This document shows, one piece after another, positions 16,214 through 24,166 of a stretch of 64,000 bases of DNA; the stretch's first letter is position 1; every line of letters starts with the position of its first letter. Both the position numbers and the translations under genes were made by a program. The stretch lies in contig JAKSDQ010000260.1 in assembly GCA_022360015.1 (NCBI GenBank), positions 38,223 to 102,222 of the forward strand, given 5' to 3'. Origin of the DNA: Cytophagales bacterium. GTDB taxonomy: Bacteria; Bacteroidota; Bacteroidia; Cytophagales; Cyclobacteriaceae. The notes beneath the pieces were generated by a model that was given only the letters and a program-made list of their open reading frames with translations, did no database searches and was not told the origin of the DNA.

Positions 16214-17527
16214 ATGGGAAGCGTAAAATCGATCATCAAACTTTTTGTATTTTTTGTTTTGCCCTGGCCTCTGAAAGGGCAAGAGATGCCGGATTCTTTG
16301 ATTATGGAGTTGGAGAGGACTTATAATAAGGAAAAGAGATTAGAAATTTTGTGGGAGATTGTTAGAAAGACTTATGAGATTTCTGATTATGATACAACGG
16401 TGTATTATGCCAAACTGCATCTCGACTTGGCGAAAACACATGGAAACAAGACTAAATACACAGATGCTATCTGGGCAATAGGTTTTTGTTACAGACAAAA
16501 GCGTGATTATGATAATGCCGCACCTTATTTGTTTAAAGCCCTTCGGTTGTTTGAGGAATCAAATCGTAAGGTAAGTGTTTTTACAGCTTTATACAACATA
16601 GGGCAGATTTTTAAAGATGGTAATGATTTTGAGAAAGGTGTTTTCTATTTACAGCGAGCGCTGGATATAAGCACATCTATTAATGAAAATCAATTAATGG
16701 CAAAAACCCATTATGAAATCGCAAGAGGATATCTGGAATTAGGAAATCATAACAAATCTTTGTTTCACCTTAATCAGTGCTTAAAATTAAATGATGTCAG
16801 CGAAAATCAAGGACTTACCAGTAAAGCCCATAATTATCTGGGGATTAATTATTATCAGTTGAAATTATATGACAAGGCCATTGAGGAATATAGCAGGGCT
16901 AGGGACTATGCCGTAGGATTGGCAGATTATGACAAAAAGTTGGCCATCGCTTTTAATAATATTGGTGAGGTGTATGTGGAGAAAGATGATTATGAGAAGG
17001 CCAGGTCACATTATGAAAAGGCTTTGGCACTTAAAAGGGAGTATGGAGACCTGGAACTGCTGGCCGGCACATTGATTAATCTCGGTAAGTTGGCCTTATT
17101 AGAAAATAGACCTTCAGAGGCAATTCCCTATTTAGAGGAAATAATATTTATTCTGGATAAAGACCGCTTGAGCGATAATTTAAAGGAGGCCTCGGTCTTG
17201 CTGGCAGAGGCCTATAAAAGTAAGCAAGATTTGACCTCAAAAGACTTACAAAAGATTATGAGCCTCAATGAACAGTATGCCCGGCACATCCACGATTTGA
17301 AACAGACTGGATTTCAGCAGTCGATGGTTTTGACCGCTTCCAAAAGTATGCTGGAACATGAAACCCTGTATTTAAAAAATAAAGTTAAAGAGAGCCATAA
17401 CCTCACACTTTGGGTCATCGGCTTTTCAATAATTATCATTGTGGGATTTCTGCTGTTATTATATCACCGGGAGAGGAAATTCAAGCTTTTTATTCAAAAG
17501 ATGTGGGAAGATATAAAAGATATTTAA
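16214..17527 (+). CDS. TPR protein with C-terminal membrane anchor, paralog 1
   Basis: A 437-residue protein with a signal peptide (cleavage near LKGQ) and six to seven TPR units over residues 60-320 (for example YNIGQIFKDGNDFEKGVFYLQRAL and NNIGEVYVEKDDYEKARSHYEKALALK). A coiled, charged segment follows, then one transmembrane helix at about 397-418 (LWVIGFSIIIIVGFLLLLYH) and a short basic/aromatic tail ending in MWEDIKDI. The topology resembles the sensor half of Bacteroidota TPR-histidine kinases and TPR-LuxR regulators, but no output domain follows the membrane helix. First of three tandem paralogs. Function unknown; a periplasmic binding or scaffold role is inference. Confidence 0.8.
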   Translation: MGSVKSIIKLFVFFVLPWPLKGQEMPDSLIMELERTYNKEKRLEILWEIVRKTYEISDYDTTVYYAKLHLDLAKTHGNKTKYTDAIWAIGFCYRQKRDYDNAAPYLFKALRLFEESNRKVSVFTALYNIGQIFKDGNDFEKGVFYLQRALDISTSINENQLMAKTHYEIARGYLELGNHNKSLFHLNQCLKLNDVSENQGLTSKAHNYLGINYYQLKLYDKAIEEYSRARDYAVGLADYDKKLAIAFNNIGEVYVEKDDYEKARSHYEKALALKREYGDLELLAGTLINLGKLALLENRPSEAIPYLEEIIFILDKDRLSDNLKEASVLLAEAYKSKQDLTSKDLQKIMSLNEQYARHIHDLKQTGFQQSMVLTASKSMLEHETLYLKNKVKESHNLTLWVIGFSIIIIVGFLLLLYHRERKFKLFIQKMWEDIKDI

Positions 17528-17603
17528 GATTTTTTGATTGACGTTTTTGATATACTGTAAATCTAATGTTTCATTAAATTTAATTAGCAATCAGGTGAAA
17601 TTC

Positions 17604-18920
17604 ATGGAAAGCACAAAAACTATAGTAGCACTTCTCACATTTTCAGCATTTTTATCACCTTTGAAAGGGCAGGAGCAGTATATGCCTGATTCATTGATTA
17701 TGGAGATGAAGAGGACGTACAACAAGGAGCGGAGATTGGAGATTTTGTGGGAGATTGTAAAAGAAACTCATGAATCTAATCCGGATACGGCAATATATTA
17801 TGCTAATGAACAACAAAAACTTGCAAAAGTATTAGGCAACGAAGAAAAATTTGTGAAGGCTATATGGGCGCGTGGTATCATTCATAAGTTAAATGGCAAT
17901 CTAAAAGAAGCTGTAAATTGCTTTTTTGAATCTCTTGATTTATATCGTAAAATGAATCGCACGGAAAAGATCGCAATAGCCCTATACAATATTGGGCAGG
18001 TGATCATGGAAGGAAAGAATTTCAGTAATGCGCTTTTATATTTTAAGGAGGCATCAAATCTAAATAACGAGAGAAAAGATTATCAGAGGGTAGCTAAAGC
18101 CCAATATGAAATAGCACGATGTTATCTGGAAATGGCAAATTATAATAAATCGCTTTTTCATCTTAATCAATGCCTTAAAATGAATAAATCAAGTGAAAAT
18201 CAAGGCTTAACCAGTAAGGCACATAATTATTTAGGAATTAATTATTACAAATTGAAAGAGTATGACAAAGCTATCATGGAATATAGCAAGGCAAGAAGGT
18301 ACGCGATTGGATTGGCGGACTATGATAAAAAATCAGCGATAGCCTATAACAATATTGGTGAAGTCTATGTAGAAAAAAAAGACTATCAAAAGGCGTGGTC
18401 AAATTTTAACAAGGCCTTGGCCCTTAAGCGAAAACTTGGAGACCAGGAGTTGTTGGCCGGCACTTTGATTAACCTGGGAAAGTTGGCCTTGTTGGAAAAT
18501 CGACCCTCAGAGGCAATTTCTTATCTAGAGGAGATAATTTCCATTCTGGATAAAGATCGCTTGAGTGACCATTTAAAAGAGGCCTCGATTTTGTTGTCAG
18601 ATGCTTACAAAAGTAAACAGGATTTGACAACCAAAGACCTGCAAAAGATCATGTTACTCAATAAACGATATGCCCGGCACATCCATGATTTGAAACAAAC
18701 AGGCATTCAGGAATCGATGATTTCGACCATATCCAAAAATGAGTTGGAGAATGTCGCTTTACATTTCAAAGAAAAAACAAAAAAAACATACTACTTCACA
18801 CTTTGGATCATCGGCTTGTTAATTATCATAATTGTTACATTTTTGGTATTATTACGTTACAAAGAGAGAAAATTTAAATCATTTATCCAGCAGATGTGGA
18901 AGGATATTAAGGATATATAA
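17604..18920 (+). CDS. TPR protein with C-terminal membrane anchor, paralog 2
   Basis: 438 residues, closely related to the previous gene along its whole length: the same PDSLIMEMKRTYNKERRLEILWEIV opening, identical or near-identical blocks such as SENQGLTSKAHNYLGINYY and AGTLINLGKLALLENRPSEAI, and the same short cytoplasmic tail (FIQQMWKDIKDI). The membrane helix is LWIIGLLIIIIVTFLVLLR. The block near residues 60-130 diverges more than the rest, which suggests a variable binding surface or recombination between copies. ATG 17604 gives a proper signal peptide. An in-frame TTG at 17538 would add 22 residues ahead of it. Confidence 0.8.
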   Translation: MESTKTIVALLTFSAFLSPLKGQEQYMPDSLIMEMKRTYNKERRLEILWEIVKETHESNPDTAIYYANEQQKLAKVLGNEEKFVKAIWARGIIHKLNGNLKEAVNCFFESLDLYRKMNRTEKIAIALYNIGQVIMEGKNFSNALLYFKEASNLNNERKDYQRVAKAQYEIARCYLEMANYNKSLFHLNQCLKMNKSSENQGLTSKAHNYLGINYYKLKEYDKAIMEYSKARRYAIGLADYDKKSAIAYNNIGEVYVEKKDYQKAWSNFNKALALKRKLGDQELLAGTLINLGKLALLENRPSEAISYLEEIISILDKDRLSDHLKEASILLSDAYKSKQDLTTKDLQKIMLLNKRYARHIHDLKQTGIQESMISTISKNELENVALHFKEKTKKTYYFTLWIIGLLIIIIVTFLVLLRYKERKFKSFIQQMWKDIKDI

Positions 18921-19339
18921 TTGCTTGTTTATATGTTGTCCCAATATCCATAACTTGCTTATAACAACTCTATTTTTAAGACTCAGTTGATTTTTGATCA
19001 AAAATTTCTGTTGGTTTGCCTAGACAAACTCATACTGGTTGCACTTCCCTGAAATTATTAGTTTGCTCTAGCAAATTATTTGGATTCAATATACTTTTTA
19101 ACGTTAGATTTTATCCGGATTATGGATAATACTAATCTTAAAGGGTATTTCAAAAATCATATCTGAACTTCAATAAATATAATTAAGCAAATCAAGTTTT
19201 ATTTAATTCCCCACCATCAGTTATAATCTTCACACGATTTGGTATATTCAATACGGTTACGGAAATACTGGACGAGTGTCAATTTTATCAAAGACACTTG
19301 AACGATGATTATGTTTAACTTCTAAAATTAAAAAATGCT

Positions 19340-19504
19340 ATGAAAAATCTATTAATGCTAATGTTTGTTGTTGGGTTTTCTTTTTTATTTTCCGCGTGTC
19401 GAGAAGATCCATTGATTGAGTTGCAACCAACTTTTGATTTACCCGATGTAAAAGTTACTGATGGGGAGGATGAAGAAAATGAAGGGAAAAGTAAAGATAA
19501 GTAA
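19340..19504 (+). CDS. Small acidic lipoprotein
   Basis: A 54-residue reading frame beginning ATGAAAAATCTA. The signal peptide MKNLLMLMFVVGFSFLFSAC ends in a lipobox cysteine (C20), followed by a short mature part rich in acidic residues (TDGEDEENEGKSKDK). A hairpin terminator follows 15 bases after its stop, which supports a real transcription unit. The gene lies between TPR paralogs 2 and 3. Family not recognised. Comparable minimal lipoproteins are common in Bacteroidota. The 420 bases before it (18921-19339) show nothing else. Confidence 0.6.
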   Translation: MKNLLMLMFVVGFSFLFSACREDPLIELQPTFDLPDVKVTDGEDEENEGKSKDK

Positions 19505-19519
19505 CTCTATATCAATTTT

Positions 19520-19555
19520 GGTGGCAGGAGTTTCCCTGCTACCGTAATTTTTTTT
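19520..19555 (+). terminator. Intrinsic terminator after the small lipoprotein
   Basis: GGTGGCAG (19520-19527) pairs with CTGCTACC (19536-19543), with one G-U pair, followed by GTAA and an eight-base T-tract. It separates the small lipoprotein gene from TPR paralog 3. Confidence 0.7.
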
Positions 19556-19641
19556 AAAAATATTTAATGGTATATTAGTAGATTAAAACCCCTGGATCGC
19601 GTTTATATTTCCTAGTGTTCGACCCTTTCGACTTTTATGCC

Positions 19642-21003
19642 ATGAATATAAAAATATTTGTTTTTTTGTTGGCGTTTATAGCCCCAACAATTGGTCAAGG
19701 TGGCCAATTGCCAGACAAGAAGATTATAAAGCTAGAGAATAGCTCTGATAAAAATGAAAAGGTTGAACTATTATGGCAAATTGTGAAGATAACCTATAAC
19801 ATTCACACTGATACAGCATTATATTTCACTGAGCAACTGCGTAATATGGCCCAAGTCGTGGGCAATGAAGATAGGTATTTGAACGCTGTTTGGTACGCTG
19901 GCCTAATTTATAAAAGAAAGGGTGCATTAAGAAATGCAGCGACACACTTATTTGAAGCCTACAAAATGTATGAAGAACGTAAAGATGAGGAAAATACGGC
20001 TGCGGCACTCTACAATATCGGACAGGTATTTAAAGCTGGAAATGATTTTGACAATGCAATTTTATACCTTGAAAATACTCTTGATCTATATCAAAAAATT
20101 AATGATGATCAACTAGAAGCAAAAACTCATTACGAACTTGCCCGAGGCTACATGGGCGTTGAGAAATATCAAAAATCGTTATTTCACCTCAATCAGTGCC
20201 TTTTGTTAAATGATAGCAGTAAAAATCAATCTCTCACTAGTAAAGCCCATAACTACCTTGGCGCCACTTACTTTAATAAAAAAGAGTACAACAAAGCCAT
20301 TGAAGAATATTTTTTATCTATGGAAGCCGCCGAAGGCCTGAAAGATTTTAAGAAAAAATCAGCGATTGCCTACAACAATATTGGCGAATCATATTTGTAT
20401 AGCGGGGATTTAAAAAATGCGGAGATATATTTATTGAAGGCTTTGAAGCTGAAAAAGGAGCTAGGTGATCATGACTTCACTTTAAGCACGCAGGTATTGC
20501 TAAGCCGGCTGGCCACTAAGAAAGAGGAATATGAGAAAGCACTGGCCTACCTGCAGGAAGGCATTGTGTTAGCGGATAAGTCTATTATCAACACCAACTT
20601 AATGGACGCCCTCGATGAAATTATAGCACTGAACGAACAGCAATCCACCGTAAAGATCCCTTCTGATCAAATCATTTCCTATTTTAAGATTGAAAACCGA
20701 CAGGCGAGGCTACTGCGCGGACTCAACGAGGAACTGGGCAGTCTGAATAGCCAGTATGTTTTGAAAAATGCATTCGAAACCTACCAGTTATCTGAAGCTA
20801 ACAGCAGTTTAACTGACAAACTTTCACAATCCAAGGTGATTATTATACTGACCGTGCTACTTTCTTTGTTTACCGGCATTTTATCCGTCTATTACGTCAG
20901 AAAATATATCGTCCTAAAGGAATTCAAACAAGAAACCACCCTTGGTTTAGAATTAATATCCCACCAATTAGAACGCACAATAAAAATGGCTTCCAAAAAA
21001 TAA
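19642..21003 (+). CDS. TPR protein with C-terminal membrane anchor, paralog 3
   Basis: 453 residues, a more distant member of the same family: signal peptide (FIAPTIGQ), the shared opening PDKKIIKLENSSDKNEKVELLWQIVK, TPR units with the same KSLFHLNQCLLLNDSSKNQSLTSKAHNYLG core, and one transmembrane helix (VIIILTVLLSLFTGILSVYYV). The C-terminal tail differs: about 30 residues (VLKEFKQETTLGLELISHQLERTIKMASKK) instead of the MW-DIKDI tail. No output domain. ATG 19642 is preferred over a GTG at 19615, because it places the charged N-region directly before the hydrophobic core. The C-rich, G-poor stretch at 21005-21060 after the stop could favour Rho-dependent termination. Confidence 0.78.
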   Translation: MNIKIFVFLLAFIAPTIGQGGQLPDKKIIKLENSSDKNEKVELLWQIVKITYNIHTDTALYFTEQLRNMAQVVGNEDRYLNAVWYAGLIYKRKGALRNAATHLFEAYKMYEERKDEENTAAALYNIGQVFKAGNDFDNAILYLENTLDLYQKINDDQLEAKTHYELARGYMGVEKYQKSLFHLNQCLLLNDSSKNQSLTSKAHNYLGATYFNKKEYNKAIEEYFLSMEAAEGLKDFKKKSAIAYNNIGESYLYSGDLKNAEIYLLKALKLKKELGDHDFTLSTQVLLSRLATKKEEYEKALAYLQEGIVLADKSIINTNLMDALDEIIALNEQQSTVKIPSDQIISYFKIENRQARLLRGLNEELGSLNSQYVLKNAFETYQLSEANSSLTDKLSQSKVIIILTVLLSLFTGILSVYYVRKYIVLKEFKQETTLGLELISHQLERTIKMASKK

Positions 21004-21104
21004 CATCAAAAAAACCTCAAACCCCCCACTCAAACCCACACTCACACTCCAATTACTGATTATTTCCACACGGGCACCCTCCCCAAGGAAGTAGTGGTCT
21101 CTGT

Positions 21105-22454
21105 TCAGTGGTTGAAAACCAGGGTAAAACTTGTACCCTGGCCGGGTGGGGAAGATACTTTGATGGTGCCGTTATGGAGGTTCATGATTTGTTTGGACAG
21201 GCTTAATCCGATGCCGGAGCCGTTAGGTTTGGTGGAGTAGAAGGGAACGAAGATGCTGTCCAGCTTGGTGTGGTGGATGCCTCGGCCGTTGTCTTTGATG
21301 GTTATCATCTTTTGACGGTCGTGGGTATTAGTGCTTATGTCGATGGTGCCGTGTTGTTTGTGCCCGAGGGCATGAATGCTGTTGGTGATGATGTTGATGA
21401 GTACCTGTTCAATCAATTTGCGGTCAGCTTTAATGATTTGGCCGGGTGGGGAAAGGCTGAGGGTAAACCGGATGCCCTTTTTGCCGGCTTCTCCTTTCAT
21501 GAGCGTAATGATGCCTTCCAGCAGGTTTTTCATATGAATTTCTTCCGGCTTGGGTGGAGGAATTTTGGTGAGTTTACGGTAGTCATCCACAAACTTTAGC
21601 ATGCCATCACTTCTTCGCTGGATGGTCTGCAATGAAAACCTGATATCATTGATGTCTTCACTGTTCAGGGATTTGGAGGGTTTTTGATGGGGGATATGTT
21701 TTTCCAGCAACCGCAATAAGCTATCGGTTAACGATGTAATCGGAGTAATGGAATTCATAATTTCATGGGTAAGAATTCGGATCAACTTATTCCAGGCTTC
21801 TAGCTCTTTTTGTTCCATTTCCCGCTCAATATCCTGAAAGATAACCAATTTGTATCGCTGGTTGATTAAGACCATCGAGCTTACCCCTACTGACAATTGT
21901 ATGCCGTTACCTAGTGTTATTAGCTGCTTATCGTAGTCACTGGCATTTTCCACCCTGGTAACCAAATCCGGGTGGATGGTCCCCAGATCATTCCAATGTT
22001 TTAGCGCTCCGGCTTTTAGGAGGACGCTTGCTTGCTTATTGATGAGATAAATTTCATTATCCTCTTTCAGGGAAATGATCCCAATTGAGATTTTATCAAC
22101 CATCATTTTGAGAAATTGATACTGTGCTTCTTTTTGGATTTTAGCCTCTTTGATGGTATCTATCATATTAAAAAATGCCTGGTTTAGTGCTTCGAACGAG
22201 GCTCCTAATTTGCTGTCTTCATAATTTACGGAATAGTCGGCATATTGGATAGCCATCAAAAATTTCGATAACTCATAATTGGTTTTAGAAATAAACCTCA
22301 GCAACTCATAAACCTGGATACTTATCAGGCCCAGCAGAATGATCTGGTTGAACAGTAACTCCTTTCGCCCAAAAATAAAGGCAAACACGCAAAGGGTAAA
22401 CAGCAATAGCGCAATTCTTAAAACAACCTTAAAGTTAAACCTTTTAAATAGCAT
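21105..22454 (-). CDS. Membrane sensor histidine kinase (NtrB/ZraS-like), system 1
   Basis: 449 residues. Two transmembrane helices at about 10-29 and 33-53, a linker, and a PAS-like region (about 113-215) are followed by the dimerisation helix with the phospho-accepting H230 in ILTHEIMNSITPI. The catalytic domain carries an N-box (NIITNSIHAL), a G1 box (DNGRGIHHTK) and a G2 box (GSGIGLSLSKQIM). It lies 20 bases downstream of its cognate sigma-54 response regulator, so the two form an operon. The signal is unknown; envelope or export stress is likely, given the adjacent MacB/FtsX-type permease (inference). Confidence 0.9.
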   Translation of the reverse strand: MLFKRFNFKVVLRIALLLFTLCVFAFIFGRKELLFNQIILLGLISIQVYELLRFISKTNYELSKFLMAIQYADYSVNYEDSKLGASFEALNQAFFNMIDTIKEAKIQKEAQYQFLKMMVDKISIGIISLKEDNEIYLINKQASVLLKAGALKHWNDLGTIHPDLVTRVENASDYDKQLITLGNGIQLSVGVSSMVLINQRYKLVIFQDIEREMEQKELEAWNKLIRILTHEIMNSITPITSLTDSLLRLLEKHIPHQKPSKSLNSEDINDIRFSLQTIQRRSDGMLKFVDDYRKLTKIPPPKPEEIHMKNLLEGIITLMKGEAGKKGIRFTLSLSPPGQIIKADRKLIEQVLINIITNSIHALGHKQHGTIDISTNTHDRQKMITIKDNGRGIHHTKLDSIFVPFYSTKPNGSGIGLSLSKQIMNLHNGTIKVSSPPGQGTSFTLVFNH

Positions 22455-22474
22455 ATGATGTGATTTAAGGAGGG

Positions 22475-23845
22475 TTATATCCCGTATTTTTCCAATTTAC
22501 GGTACAATGTGGCCCGTGTTATGCCCAGCTCCCTGGCCGCGCGGCTCATGTTGCCGCTATGGTGATTCATGGCCTCCCTGATGGTTTTTTCTTCCATTTC
22601 ATCCAGCGTCACCGGCTTGGATGGCTTTTTGGAATCATGAGCAGGGGTTACCAGGAAGTCAGTGTCACTGAGCTGACTGTCTTCGCCCAAAATCACTGCC
22701 CTTTCCACTGCGTGTTGCAATTCCCTGACATTGCCTGGCCAGGGGTAATGCTGTAGCTTGCGGAGGGCAGATTTATTGGCTTTGATGTTGTCCTTTTTAT
22801 ACTTTTTGCTATAAACCTGCAAAAAATAGTCAATCAATAAAGGAATGTCTTCTTTACGGTCCCTTAAAGGGGGAATCTGTATTTCAACAGTATTGATCCT
22901 GTACAATAGGTCTTGCCGGAAGGTTTTGTGGGCCACCATGTCATAAACCGGCATGTTGGTGGCGCTGATCAGCCGGATATTAATGGGCTTATAGGCATTG
23001 GCACCTACTCGTTTTACCTCCCGGTTTTGCAGCACAGTCAAAAGTTTTACCTGCAGGGCTTTGGATAAATTGCCAATCTCATCCAGAAACAAAGTACCCT
23101 CCGAAGCCAGTTCAAAACTTCCGGGCCTATCTTCTTTGGCATCGGTAAATGCCCCTTTGACATGACCGAACAACTCACTTTCAAACAGGCTCTCGCTGAT
23201 TGCTCCCAGGTCGACTTTGATAAATGCCTGGTCTTTGCGTAGCGATTTGTTATGCAGAGCCCTGGCTACCAGCTCTTTGCCTGTGCCGTTTTCGCCGAGG
23301 ATCAGTACGTCGGCACCTGTAACAGCCACCTTGTCGATCAGCTCGAAAACCCGCTTCATCACCGGTGACCGCCCTATAAAGCTGGCAAAACTTTTGTTAA
23401 TACCGGCAGCAAGGTGTTGCTGGGTACCTTTCAGTTTTTCCACCTCCAGCTTTGATTTCCTCAATTGTAAAGCAGACAGAATCGTAGCCAGCAGTTTTTC
23501 ATTGTTCCACGGTTTAAGCACAAATTCTACAGCCCCCTTTTTGATAGCGTCCACGGCAATATCGATTTCACCGTAGGCGGTCATCATCACAACGCTCAGC
23601 GCCGGGTCTAACTTCAGGATGTTTTCGAGCCAGAAAATGCCTTCCGAACCGTCATGGTCACCTTTTTTATAGTTCATATCCAGCAGTACCACGTCAATGT
23701 TTTCTTCAGGAATGATGTCGCTGATATCTTCCGGGTTTTGGCAGGTTTTAACGCCTGAGAATTCCTGCTTTAAAAACATTTTAGCGGTGTGCAGCACGTC
23801 GGCATCGTCGTCTGCTATTAATATATTGGCTTTGTGTTTTGGCAT
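22475..23845 (-). CDS. Sigma-54-dependent response regulator (NtrC family), system 1
   Basis: 456 residues in three parts. The receiver domain has phospho-acceptor D56 (VVLLDMN) and K in VLKPWN. The AAA+ sigma-54 activation domain has Walker A GENGTGKE, a GAFTDA loop in place of the canonical GAFTGA, and GTLFLDEIGNL as Walker B. The C-terminal Fis-type helix-turn-helix is NMSRAARELGITRATLYRKLEKYG. It activates sigma-54 promoters when phosphorylated. ATG 23845 is the natural start, directly before NILIADDD. An upstream TTG at 23917 would add 24 residues of unlikely sequence. Divergent from the permease gene, which is its probable target. Confidence 0.92.
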   Translation of the reverse strand: MPKHKANILIADDDADVLHTAKMFLKQEFSGVKTCQNPEDISDIIPEENIDVVLLDMNYKKGDHDGSEGIFWLENILKLDPALSVVMMTAYGEIDIAVDAIKKGAVEFVLKPWNNEKLLATILSALQLRKSKLEVEKLKGTQQHLAAGINKSFASFIGRSPVMKRVFELIDKVAVTGADVLILGENGTGKELVARALHNKSLRKDQAFIKVDLGAISESLFESELFGHVKGAFTDAKEDRPGSFELASEGTLFLDEIGNLSKALQVKLLTVLQNREVKRVGANAYKPINIRLISATNMPVYDMVAHKTFRQDLLYRINTVEIQIPPLRDRKEDIPLLIDYFLQVYSKKYKKDNIKANKSALRKLQHYPWPGNVRELQHAVERAVILGEDSQLSDTDFLVTPAHDSKKPSKPVTLDEMEEKTIREAMNHHSGNMSRAARELGITRATLYRKLEKYGI

Positions 23846-24163
23846 CGTGTTTATTGGTAATTGACAATGGATAATTATAGGGGGGTGATTTGATGGTTGA
23901 TAATTAGCATTGGACAAATAGTGTTGGTTGGCGTTTAAGTTAGGTAATTGTATTATAATTATACAGTTTTTTGTTTAAAAATTAAACACAAATTTTGTTT
24001 CAAATGCAAAGGTTATTTTTTAAATATATGATAATCAGATAGTTGAAAAGATGGCATTTGTTTTGACTAGTAACTGTTGGATAAGTTTCCTGAACGGAAT
24101 GTAACTTAACAGTTTACAAAACTCTGGAGACATTTTTTGCATGGTTAACTTTCAATAAATTCA
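23846..24163. promoter_or_regulatory. Divergent regulatory region with palindrome and sigma-54-like site
   Basis: The gap between the NtrC-family regulator and the permease holds a palindrome GTTTAA-AAA-TTAAAC at 23973-23987. It also has a possible sigma-54 promoter for the permease: TGGCA at 24052-24056 and TTGA at 24063-24066, with the correct 10-base spacing between GG and the second doublet but GA instead of GC at -12. Short ATTGACAATGGATAATTA-type microrepeats lie at 23860-23880. All assignments are by eye. Confidence 0.35.
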
Positions 24164-24166
24164 GTG

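Noticed and set aside
24126..24140. TGGAGACATTTTTTGCA as a sigma-54 promoter of the permease
   Set aside because: GG and GC are 11 bases apart instead of 10, a spacing that sigma-54 tolerates poorly. The site at 24052 fits the spacing better.
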